Assembly (NCBI RefSeq): GCF_009760925.1
Contig: NZ_VRLV01000001.1
Location: forward strand, 186,001 to 250,000
Length of the DNA stretch: 64,000 nt
Reading direction: 5' to 3'
Source of the DNA: Nonomuraea typhae
GTDB lineage: Bacteria; Actinomycetota; Actinomycetes; Streptosporangiales; Streptosporangiaceae
Shown: positions 17,362-24,596 of the stretch, piece by piece
Numbering within the stretch: position 1 is the first letter of the stretch
Layout: each line of letters begins with the position of its first letter
Position numbers and translations under genes: made by a program
Notes under the pieces: generated by a model
The model's input: only the letters and a program-made list of their open reading frames with translations
Databases searched by the model: none
Told to the model about the DNA's origin: nothing

Positions 17362-19016
17362 GCGGCGAGCTCAACGCGGTGCCCAAGGCCATCGGCGGGC
17401 CGTCGTCCTTCCTCGACGACCGCCTGGGCGCGGGCAACTTCCTCAGGCGCAACCTGCGCAAGATCTTCCCGGACCACTGGACGTACCTCCTGGGCGAGGT
17501 CGCGCTCTACTCGTTCATCATCCTGCTGCTGACCGGTACGTTCCTCACGCTCTGGTTCAAGCCGGGCATGGAGCACGTCATCTACGACGGCTCCTACGCC
17601 CCGCTCAAGGGCGTGGGCATGTCCCAGGCGTACGCGTCGGCGCTGGAGATCAGCTTCGACGTCCGCGGCGGCCTGCTCATGCGGCAGATGCACCACTGGG
17701 CCGCGCTCATGTTCGTGGCCAGCATGATGGTGCACATGCTGCGGGTGTTCTTCATGGGCGCCTACCGCAAGCCGCGCGAGCTGACCTGGCTCATCGGCGT
17801 CATCCTGCTCACGCTGGCGCTGGCCGAGGGCCTGACCGGCTACTCGCTGCCGGACGACCTGCTGTCCGGCGCGGGCCTGCGCATCACCGAGGGCGTGGCG
17901 ATCTCGCTGCCGCTGGTCGGCACGTACATCACGTTCTTCCTGTTCGGCGGCGAGTACCCGGGTGTGGATGTCATCTCCCGGTTCTACTCCCTCCACATCC
18001 TGCTCATCCCGGGCATCCTGCTCGCGCTCATCGGCGCCCACGTGGTCCTCACCTGGGTGCAGAAGCACACGCAGATGCCCGGCCGCGGCGCCAACAACCA
18101 CAACGTGGTCGGCGCGCCCTTCTACCCGGCGTTCATGCTGAAGGCCGGGGCGATGTTCCTGTTCACGTTCGCGCTGATCGCGGGCCTGGGCACGTTCGCC
18201 CAGATCAACCCGATCTGGATCTTCGGGCCCTACAACCCGGCGGACATCTCGGCAGGCTCGCAGCCCGACTTCTACATGGGCTTCCTGGAAGGCTCGCTGC
18301 GGCTCATGCCGGCCTGGGAGATCAACCTCTTCGGCACCGCCCACGCGGGCACCCTGCCGCTGAGCGTCATCATCCCGGCGCTGGTCCCGATGGGCATCGT
18401 CATGACCGGCCTGGCCCTCTACCCGTTCCTCGAACGCTGGGTCACCGGCGACAACCGCGCCATGCACGTCTCCGAGCGTCCCCGCAACAACCCGCACCGG
18501 ACCTCGATCGGCATGGCCGCCATCGTGTTCTACGGCGTGCTGTGGCTCCTGGGCGCCAACGACGAGCTGTCGGCCAACTTCCAGATCAGCCTCAACTGGA
18601 CCACCTACATCGGCCGGGTGGCGGTGCTCGTGGGCCCGGTGCTCGCCTACATCATCACCTACCGGATCTGCCTCGGCCTGCAGCGCTACGACGCCGCGGT
18701 CATCAGCCACGGGGTGGAGTCGGGCGTCATCAAGCGCCTGCCGCACGGTGAGTTCATCGAGGTGCACACGCCGCCGATCGACACCGTCGAAGACCTGCTG
18801 CGCTCCAAGGAGCCGGTCCCGATGCTGCCGGTCGAGGAAGACAGCGCGGGCATCCCGCCCAAGGGCATGCGCGGGCCGCTCGGCAAGCTGCGTGCCGGCA
18901 TGTCCAAGGCGTACGGCGGGGAGAAGATCCCGCTGGACGACGGCCACGGCCATGACCACGACGAGCACGCCGCGGTGGGTGCGGGCGGCGACGACAAGTC
19001 GATCACCCAGCACTGA
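17358..19016 (+). CDS. qcrB: Cytochrome b subunit of cytochrome bcc (QcrB)
   Basis: The menaquinol-oxidising cytochrome b. The 552-residue protein has the eight-helix b-type core plus a charged C-terminal extension of more than 100 residues that ends in a His/Asp-rich tail, as in other actinobacterial QcrB. Heme ligand histidines lie in MHHWAALMF and MMVHMLRVFF and in FYSLHILLIPGILLALIGAH; the Qo-site motif appears as NPADI and related loops. It is the last gene of the ctaE-qcrCAB operon; a 14-bp perfect hairpin follows 13 nt after the stop. Confidence 0.97.
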   Translation: MSGELNAVPKAIGGPSSFLDDRLGAGNFLRRNLRKIFPDHWTYLLGEVALYSFIILLLTGTFLTLWFKPGMEHVIYDGSYAPLKGVGMSQAYASALEISFDVRGGLLMRQMHHWAALMFVASMMVHMLRVFFMGAYRKPRELTWLIGVILLTLALAEGLTGYSLPDDLLSGAGLRITEGVAISLPLVGTYITFFLFGGEYPGVDVISRFYSLHILLIPGILLALIGAHVVLTWVQKHTQMPGRGANNHNVVGAPFYPAFMLKAGAMFLFTFALIAGLGTFAQINPIWIFGPYNPADISAGSQPDFYMGFLEGSLRLMPAWEINLFGTAHAGTLPLSVIIPALVPMGIVMTGLALYPFLERWVTGDNRAMHVSERPRNNPHRTSIGMAAIVFYGVLWLLGANDELSANFQISLNWTTYIGRVAVLVGPVLAYIITYRICLGLQRYDAAVISHGVESGVIKRLPHGEFIEVHTPPIDTVEDLLRSKEPVPMLPVEEDSAGIPPKGMRGPLGKLRAGMSKAYGGEKIPLDDGHGHDHDEHAAVGAGGDDKSITQH

Positions 19017-19029
19017 CCCCGCACGCCTG

Positions 19030-19060
19030 GAGGCCCGGACGGATCTTCCGTCCGGGCCTC
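19030..19060 (+). terminator. Terminator of the ctaE-qcrCAB operon
   Basis: GAGGCCCGGACGGA (19030-19043) and TCCGTCCGGGCCTC (19047-19060) form a perfect 14-bp stem with a TCT loop, 13 nt after the qcrB stop. No long T tract follows. Confidence 0.85.
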
Positions 19061-19384
19061 TTCGCGTGCTCACAGGCACGGGGTACGGCAGAGCGCCTGG
19101 GAACCGGGCTGGGCCGCACGCGGGGATGGGACCGGGTTGGGGCGCCCGCCGCGTTGAACCGAGTCAGCACGCACGCCGGCTGGGAGGGCTCCCGGGGGTC
19201 GGGTGGCGTGGCGGGTGCACGGGCCGGCCGGAGCCTTGCCAGGGCCGCTTCGCCGGGAGCGCTGCTGTGGCCAGGGATGGGCGCCGGCGCGTGGTTACCC
19301 GGGCCGTTGCGGCGGGGCATGCGTCCGACGTGAGAAGCGATCCCCCCGACCTGCGCACGCGCACGTCGGCGGGTGGTGGGGGGC
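19061..19384. other. Gene-free stretch between qcrB and the tandem repeat
   Basis: No frame here has a recognisable protein, codon bias or ribosome site. The sequence is GC-rich, without hairpins comparable to the qcrB terminator before it. Together with the adjacent 26-bp repeat it forms a 440-nt spacer between convergent transcription units. Confidence 0.6.
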
Positions 19385-19486
19385 GTGGCTACGCCGTAAC
19401 AGAAGGGGGTGTGGCTACGCCGTAACAGAAGGGGGTGTGGCTACGCCGTAACAGAAGGGGGTGTGGCTACGCCGTAACAGAAGGGG
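19385..19486. repeat. Tandem repeat, four copies of a 26-bp unit
   Basis: The unit GTGGCTACGCCGTAACAGAA followed by GGGGGT starts at 19385, 19411, 19437 and 19463; the first three copies are identical and the fourth lacks the last two bases. A short echo AGAAGGGG follows at 19489. The unit length is not a multiple of three and no spacers separate copies, so it is neither coding nor CRISPR. It ends 14 nt before the stop codon of the minus-strand Lrp-type gene. Confidence 0.95.
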
Positions 19487-19500
19487 CAGAAGGGGTCGCG

Positions 19501-19788
19501 TCAGTCGGTTTCGGGGAGGCCGAGGGAGAAGGCGGACTCCAGGTCGTGCTTGGAGTACGTGCGGAAGGCGATGTGGGTCTCGGTGTGCAGCACGCCGGGC
19601 ACCTTGTTGAGGCGGCCCGGGATGACCTCGGCGATCTCCTCGTAGGCCGCCACCCGGACCATGGCCAGCAAGTCGTATTCGCCGGTGATGGAGTAGACCT
19701 CGCTGACGCCGTCGATCTCGGCGATCGTCTGGGCGACCTCCGGAATGCGGTCGACTTCGGCGTTGATGTGAACGATTGCCGTGACCAT
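19501..19788 (-). CDS. Lrp/AsnC-family ligand-binding (RAM) domain protein without DNA-binding domain
   Basis: A 95-residue protein equal to the C-terminal alpha-beta domain of Lrp/AsnC regulators: VTAIVHINAEVDRIPEVA, then the conserved VSEVYSITGEYDLLAMVRV, and the end TETHIAFRTYSKHDLE. The helix-turn-helix half is absent, so it cannot bind DNA in the usual way; such stand-alone domains bind amino acids and form oligomers, sometimes modulating full-length partners. ATG 19788 was preferred; an in-frame GTG at 19797 would add three residues. It lies 10 nt after the exonuclease-UvrC gene on the same strand, so the two probably share a transcript. This gene order is common in actinobacteria (from memory). 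Confidence 0.82.
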   Translation of the reverse strand: MVTAIVHINAEVDRIPEVAQTIAEIDGVSEVYSITGEYDLLAMVRVAAYEEIAEVIPGRLNKVPGVLHTETHIAFRTYSKHDLESAFSLGLPETD

Positions 19789-19798
19789 GGCCTTCACC

Positions 19799-21505
19799 CT
19801 ATCGCAGCGGCCTGTGGTCGAGCCCGCGGTATGCCTGGTCGATGCGGGCCTTGTGGCGGGCGGCGCCGTTGACCGGCAGGCTCCATTCGCCGTCGACCTC
19901 GACCAGCCGGATGCCGGGGGATTCGAGCCAGCGCAGGATGCATTCGGTCTCCTCGGCGGTGGCGGCGTGGGTGGGGCCGGGGCCGGGGATCACGGTTTCG
20001 GCCGTGGAGACCAGGGATTCGACGTAGGGGACGGGGTGGGTGCCGCGGGCCATGACGCCGGCGGCGGCGAGGCGGCCGTAGCGGATGACGTGGATGTCCC
20101 AGCCGCCGTCGAAGGCGGGGCTCGCGGCGACCATCTGGGGCAGGCGGGTGAGCGCGGTGAGGCGTTGCATGCGGGCGGCGGTGCGGATGAAGGCGGCCAG
20201 GCGGTCGCGGTCGATCGATGCCTCCTCGTAGCGCTGCTCCACGGCCAGGCGTTCCATGCGGGTGGAGACGGCGGTGAAGACGGCGGTGGCGTCGTGTTGC
20301 ATGGCGCGTCTGGCGGCCTCGGTGTGCAGGGCGTAGTCGGCGGGGGTCTCGCTGCCCGTGCAGGGGGCGCCGCAGCGGCCCATCTCGTGCAGGACGCAGG
20401 CCGGGACGCGGGTGGCGGGGCTCAGGCGCTGGGTGCACTGGCGGAGCGGGACGGCCTCGTGGAGGGCGGTTCTGGCGTCGTCGGCGGCCCGGGTGGTGCC
20501 GAACGGGCCGAGGTAGGCGGCGCCGTCGTCGCGGACCTCGCGCACGATGGACAGGCGCGGGAACGGCTCCTGCGTGAGCTTGAGCCAGACGACCTTCTCG
20601 GGGAAGCGGGAGCGGCGGTTGTAGCGGGGTTTGGCGCCGCCGATCAGGCGGAGTTCGCGGACCTCGGCCTCCAGGGCGGTGGCGCAGACGATGTGGCGGA
20701 CCCGCTCGGCGATGCCGATCATCTCGCGCACCCGCGGGCGGGTCTCGCTGGCGGTGAAGTAGGAGCGCACGCGGTTGCGCAGGTTCGTGGACTTGCCGAT
20801 GTAGAGGACTTCGCCGCGTTCGTCCTCGAAGAGGTAGACGCCGGAGGCGTGGGGGACGGCTTCGGCGAGGTGGCGTTTGCGCTGCTGCTCGGGCGTGGGG
20901 GCGCGGACGAACGACTTGAGCTCCTCCAGCGTGTGGACCTGGAAGGAGCCGGCCCGGCCGATGAGGCCGTGGAGGACGTCGACCGTGGCCCGGGCGTCCT
21001 GGAGGGCGCGGTGGCAGGGTTCGACCGGGCTGCGGAAGAAGCGGGCGAGGGTGCCGAGCTTGGCGTTGGCGACCTCGTCACGGGTCAGGACGCGGCGGGC
21101 CAGGTCGACGGTGTCGACGACGGGGTTGGCCGGCGGCGGGTAGCCGAGCGCGGCGCAGGCCGCCTTGATGAAGCGGGTGTCGAAGCCGGCGTTGTGGGCG
21201 ACCAGCACGGTGCCTTTGACGAACTCCAGGAAGCTGGGCAGCACCGCCTCGATGCGCGGGGCGGCCATGACCATGGCGTCGGTGATGCCGGTCAGCACCG
21301 AGATGAACGGCGGGATCGGGCTCCCGGGGTCGACCAGCGTGGAGAACTCGCCCAGCACCTCGCCCGCTCTGACCTTGACCGCGCCGATCTCGGTGATCGT
21401 GTGCTCGGCGGGGGAGCCGCCGGTCGTCTCAAGGTCGAAGACGACGAACGTGACTTCGCTGAGGGGAGTGCCGAGCTCGTCGAGAGTGCCTTGAACCGCG
21501 TCCAC
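19799..21505 (-). CDS. DEDDh exonuclease fused to UvrC-type GIY-YIG nuclease domain
   Basis: A 568-residue fusion. Residues about 18-180 form a DnaQ-like 3'-5' exonuclease with FDLETTG, AHNAGFDTRF and the HRALQDARATVD motif (DEDDh set). Residues about 205-290 form a GIY-YIG endonuclease with SGVYLFEDE and LYIGKSTNLRNRVRSYF, as in UvrC and Cho. A UVR-like stretch YEEASIDRDRLAAF lies near 440. The UvrC C-terminal RNase H-like nuclease and helix-hairpin-helix are missing. From memory Rv2191 has the same build and position. The likely role is DNA repair incision and trimming, but its substrate is undefined. GTG 21505 fits the start of the fold, although the ribosome site is weak. Confidence 0.88.
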   Translation of the reverse strand: MDAVQGTLDELGTPLSEVTFVVFDLETTGGSPAEHTITEIGAVKVRAGEVLGEFSTLVDPGSPIPPFISVLTGITDAMVMAAPRIEAVLPSFLEFVKGTVLVAHNAGFDTRFIKAACAALGYPPPANPVVDTVDLARRVLTRDEVANAKLGTLARFFRSPVEPCHRALQDARATVDVLHGLIGRAGSFQVHTLEELKSFVRAPTPEQQRKRHLAEAVPHASGVYLFEDERGEVLYIGKSTNLRNRVRSYFTASETRPRVREMIGIAERVRHIVCATALEAEVRELRLIGGAKPRYNRRSRFPEKVVWLKLTQEPFPRLSIVREVRDDGAAYLGPFGTTRAADDARTALHEAVPLRQCTQRLSPATRVPACVLHEMGRCGAPCTGSETPADYALHTEAARRAMQHDATAVFTAVSTRMERLAVEQRYEEASIDRDRLAAFIRTAARMQRLTALTRLPQMVAASPAFDGGWDIHVIRYGRLAAAGVMARGTHPVPYVESLVSTAETVIPGPGPTHAATAEETECILRWLESPGIRLVEVDGEWSLPVNGAARHKARIDQAYRGLDHRPLR

Positions 21506-21586
21506 GAACCAAGACCATAGAAGGGGGGACCGACAGTTATCGGGAGCCCCGCCGTCAATGCTGACCGACAAATCCTGATCTTTCGT

Positions 21587-21592
21587 TAGTCT
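21587..21592 (+). promoter_or_regulatory. Putative -10 element of the kinase cluster (leaderless start)
   Basis: TAGTCT lies 7 nt before ATG 21600, and the sequence just before the ATG (CTCCTACCT) contains no Shine-Dalgarno. Transcription would then begin at or next to the start codon. No convincing -35 was found. Confidence 0.4.
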
Positions 21593-21599
21593 CCTACCT

Positions 21600-23099
21600 A
21601 TGTCCGGGGGACGACTCGCCAACAGATACGCCCTGCTCCAGTTGCTGGGCAGCGGCGGCATGGGCAGGGTCTGGCTGGCCCGAGACGAGATGCTCGGCCG
21701 CGAGGTCGCGGTCAAGGAGCTCACGCTGGGCGAGCACCTCGGCCCGCGCGAGCGCCAGGAGGCCGTGACCAGGGCGGTCCGCGAGGCGCAGGCCACCGCC
21801 CAGCTCCGCCATCCGGGGATCGTGGCCCTGCACGACGTCATCGTCGAGCAGGAGCGTCCCTGGCTGGTGATGGAACTCCTGCGCGGCAGCAACCTCGGCG
21901 ACCTGGTCGCCGCCCGGGGGCCCTTGCCGCCCGCGCAGGTGGCCCGCATCGGCGCCGACGTGCTCGACGCGCTCAGTGCCGCCCACGCCCGCGGCCTGCA
22001 GCACCGGGACGTGAAGCCGGGCAACGTGTTCCTGACGGACAACGGCCGCGTGGTGCTGACCGACTTCGGCATCGCCCGCCAGGAGGGCCAGGCCACGCTC
22101 ACCGAGCAGGGCCTGATGATCGGCTCCCCGGGGTTCATCGCGCCCGAGCGCCTGGAGGGCCACCCCGGCGGCCCGGCCAGCGATCTGTGGTCGCTCGGCG
22201 CCACGCTGTTCCTGGCCGGCGAGGGCAGCCCGGTCTATGACGGGCCCGTGGGCGAGCGCATCAAGAACACGCTCACCCAGCCGCCCAGGCCCGCCCACGG
22301 CCCGCTGGGCCCGCTGCTGGCCGCCATGCTGGCCCGCGATCCCGCGGCCCGGCCCCACGCCACCACCGCCCTCGACGCGCTGCGCCGCCTGGCCGCCGGG
22401 CAACCGGCGCAGGTGCCCGTGGTCCACGACGCCACGGTGCCCACCCGGCCCAAGCGGAAGTCCCGGCTCTGGATCTGGATCGCCGCGGCGGCCGCGGTCC
22501 TGCTGGTGGCCGGGGCCGGCGCCTTCCTCGTGCTGCGGCCGGGGGAGAAGACGCCGCCGAGCGCGTACACGGTGCCGATCGACCTGTGCTCGCTGCTCAC
22601 CCCGCAGGAGGTCGCCTCGCTGCTCGGCGTGCGCGAGCCGCCCAAGGGCCTGCCCTCCGCCGACGACGCCGGCCCCAAGTGCGGCTGGCCGGTGCCGAAC
22701 TCCGGCGTCGGCGTCCAGGTGCAGAAGGACTCCGACACCCCGGACCCGTGGCGCATGACCGCGCCGAAGGCCGTCCGGCTCCTGGCCAACCAGCAGCGGT
22801 ACTGGAACCGGGCCGGCGAGCTGGAGTGGACCTGGCCGGAGATCGGCGCCAAGGGCAACTACCAGGCCAGGCGCGGCGCCGTCAGGAAGATCACCGCCCC
22901 GGGCGAGGAGGGCTTCGCCTTCGAGCTGTCCGGCAAGACGGGCCGGGTCCACAGCGCCTTCCTGCTGTACCGGGTGGCGAACCTGGTGGTGCAGGTGGAG
23001 TACACCACGCTCAACCAGAAGCCCACCGACGTGGAGATCAAGAACACCGCGCTGAAAGCCGCCCAACTCGTCGAGCAGGGGCTGCGCCGTGCAGGCTGA
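21600..23099 (+). CDS. Membrane Ser/Thr protein kinase with extracytoplasmic Cys/Cys-Trp sensor domain
   Basis: A 499-residue Hanks-type kinase. The kinase domain (about 9-265) has LGSGGMGRVW, the lysine in VAVKEL, HRDVKPGN (135) and DFG (155), GSPGFIAPE and a DLWSLG motif, so it looks active. A membrane helix covers about 290-312 after a KRK stretch. The outer domain (about 325-499) begins DLCSLLTPQEVASLLG, has a second cysteine in KCGW, and ends with an amphipathic helix; it resembles DUF3558-type lipoprotein domains and has no PASTA repeats. The same domain type occurs in the next two genes. GTG of the next kinase overlaps this stop by 11 nt. The signal sensed is unknown. Confidence 0.9.
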   Translation: MSGGRLANRYALLQLLGSGGMGRVWLARDEMLGREVAVKELTLGEHLGPRERQEAVTRAVREAQATAQLRHPGIVALHDVIVEQERPWLVMELLRGSNLGDLVAARGPLPPAQVARIGADVLDALSAAHARGLQHRDVKPGNVFLTDNGRVVLTDFGIARQEGQATLTEQGLMIGSPGFIAPERLEGHPGGPASDLWSLGATLFLAGEGSPVYDGPVGERIKNTLTQPPRPAHGPLGPLLAAMLARDPAARPHATTALDALRRLAAGQPAQVPVVHDATVPTRPKRKSRLWIWIAAAAAVLLVAGAGAFLVLRPGEKTPPSAYTVPIDLCSLLTPQEVASLLGVREPPKGLPSADDAGPKCGWPVPNSGVGVQVQKDSDTPDPWRMTAPKAVRLLANQQRYWNRAGELEWTWPEIGAKGNYQARRGAVRKITAPGEEGFAFELSGKTGRVHSAFLLYRVANLVVQVEYTTLNQKPTDVEIKNTALKAAQLVEQGLRRAG

Positions 23100-24531
23100 G
23101 GGACATTACCTCCTGGCCGGCCGCTACCGCCTGATCGAGCGGCTCGGCGAGGGCGGCGCGGGCACGGTCTGGCGGGCCGCCGACGAGACGCTGCACCGCG
23201 CGGTCGCGGTCAAACAGGTCCGGGTGCCGCGCGGGCTGAGCCCGCAGGAGCGCGCCCAGTTCGCCCACCACGCCATCGACGAGGCCCGGGCGGCCGGGCG
23301 GCTGCGCGATCCGGCGATCGTCCTCATCCACGACGTGGTGCTCGAAGGCGACCAGCCGTGGATCATCATGGACCTGGCCACCGGCCGCTCCCTGGACAAG
23401 GTCGTCAGGGAGCACGGCCCCCTGCCGCCCGCCATGGTCGCGCGGATCGGGCTGAGCGTGCTGTCGGCGCTGGAGACCGCGCACGCGGCCGGCATCGTCC
23501 ACCAGGACGTCAAGCCGGGCAACATCCTGCTGGACGCCGACGGCTCGGCCATGCTCACCGACTTCGGCATCGCCGCCCCGGTCGGCGGGCGCGGCGACCG
23601 CCACGGCAGCGCGGGCTCGCCCGGCTACATGGCCCCCGAGCGCCTCAATGGCCACGCCTCCGGGCCCGCCTCCGACCTGTGGTCCCTGGGCGCCAGCCTC
23701 TACACCGTGGTCGAGGGCCGGGCGCCGTTCGAGCGCGCCATGCCCGCCGCGATCGCCGCCGCCGTCCTGCTGCACGATCCGCCCGTTCCCGCCCGGGCCG
23801 GGCGCGAACTGGGCGGGCTCCTCCTGGCGATGCTGGCCAAGGACCCCGCCGCCCGGCCTGCCGCGCCCCAGATCCGGGCCGCGCTCACGGGCGCGCCGCC
23901 GCCCGCCGCCCCGCGTCCGCCCGCGAGGCGGCGCCGCTGGGTGGTGCCCGTCGTCGCCGCCCTGGCCGTCGCGATTCTGGCCGCCGGAGGGTGGTACGGC
24001 CTCGCCGTACTGACCGGGAAGGACGCGGCGGGGAAGTACGCCACGGCGCCCGACCCGTGCGCCCTTCTGCCGGCGGCGCGGGCGGGAGAGCTGCTGAAGG
24101 CCGAGGCGCGGGCGGAGCGCACCCGCGCGGGGGAGTGCCGCTGGCGGGTCTGGCAGGGCTCCAGGACGCTGCGCGAGCTGACCGTCAGGGCCCGCGCCGA
24201 GCAGCCACGCGGCGACCTGGACGGGCCCGCGGTGGCGCGCAGGCTCTTCGACGCCGAGCGGGTCAACCGCGCGGCCGCCGAGGGGGTCACCTTCCGGGTG
24301 AAGACGAGCGGCGTCACCGACGTGGCCGGCGTGGGAGAGGCGGCCTTCGCCCAGCACGCGTTCAAGAAGCACCTGACCGGCACGACGGGGCAGGCCACCG
24401 CGACGGTGATGTTCCGCGACAGCAACCTCATCGGCGAGGTGCTGGTCCACGTCCCGGACGCGAAAGCGGTGGCCGCCGGTGACCGGCAGGCGGCGGAACA
24501 GGCGGCCAAGGCGGTGGCAGCGGCGTTGTAA
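23089..24531 (+). CDS. Second membrane Ser/Thr protein kinase, HQD variant, same sensor-domain type
   Basis: A 480-residue kinase overlapping the previous gene by 11 nt. The kinase domain (about 10-262) has LGEGGAGTVW and VAVKQV, but the catalytic loop reads HQDVKPGN (138) instead of HRD, keeping the catalytic aspartate and losing the arginine that normally contacts a phosphorylated activation loop; DFG (158) is followed by a short loop with a PVGGRGDRHGS stretch. This suggests activity without activation-loop phosphorylation, or altered control (inference). One membrane helix (about 284-308) leads to an outer domain starting DPCALLPAARAGELL with a second cysteine in ECRW and a GVGEAAF motif, parallel to the first kinase. 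Confidence 0.88.
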   Translation: MQAEGHYLLAGRYRLIERLGEGGAGTVWRAADETLHRAVAVKQVRVPRGLSPQERAQFAHHAIDEARAAGRLRDPAIVLIHDVVLEGDQPWIIMDLATGRSLDKVVREHGPLPPAMVARIGLSVLSALETAHAAGIVHQDVKPGNILLDADGSAMLTDFGIAAPVGGRGDRHGSAGSPGYMAPERLNGHASGPASDLWSLGASLYTVVEGRAPFERAMPAAIAAAVLLHDPPVPARAGRELGGLLLAMLAKDPAARPAAPQIRAALTGAPPPAAPRPPARRRRWVVPVVAALAVAILAAGGWYGLAVLTGKDAAGKYATAPDPCALLPAARAGELLKAEARAERTRAGECRWRVWQGSRTLRELTVRARAEQPRGDLDGPAVARRLFDAERVNRAAAEGVTFRVKTSGVTDVAGVGEAAFAQHAFKKHLTGTTGQATATVMFRDSNLIGEVLVHVPDAKAVAAGDRQAAEQAAKAVAAAL

Positions 24532-24596
24532 GTGCCTTGCAAGCCCCATGACTACCATTCTTTCCCAGCATTCCCGGGCAAGTCAGGAGTGACGCA

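Noticed and set aside
19385..19486. CRISPR array
   Set aside because: The 26-bp units are directly adjacent with no spacers, and no cas gene is in the window.
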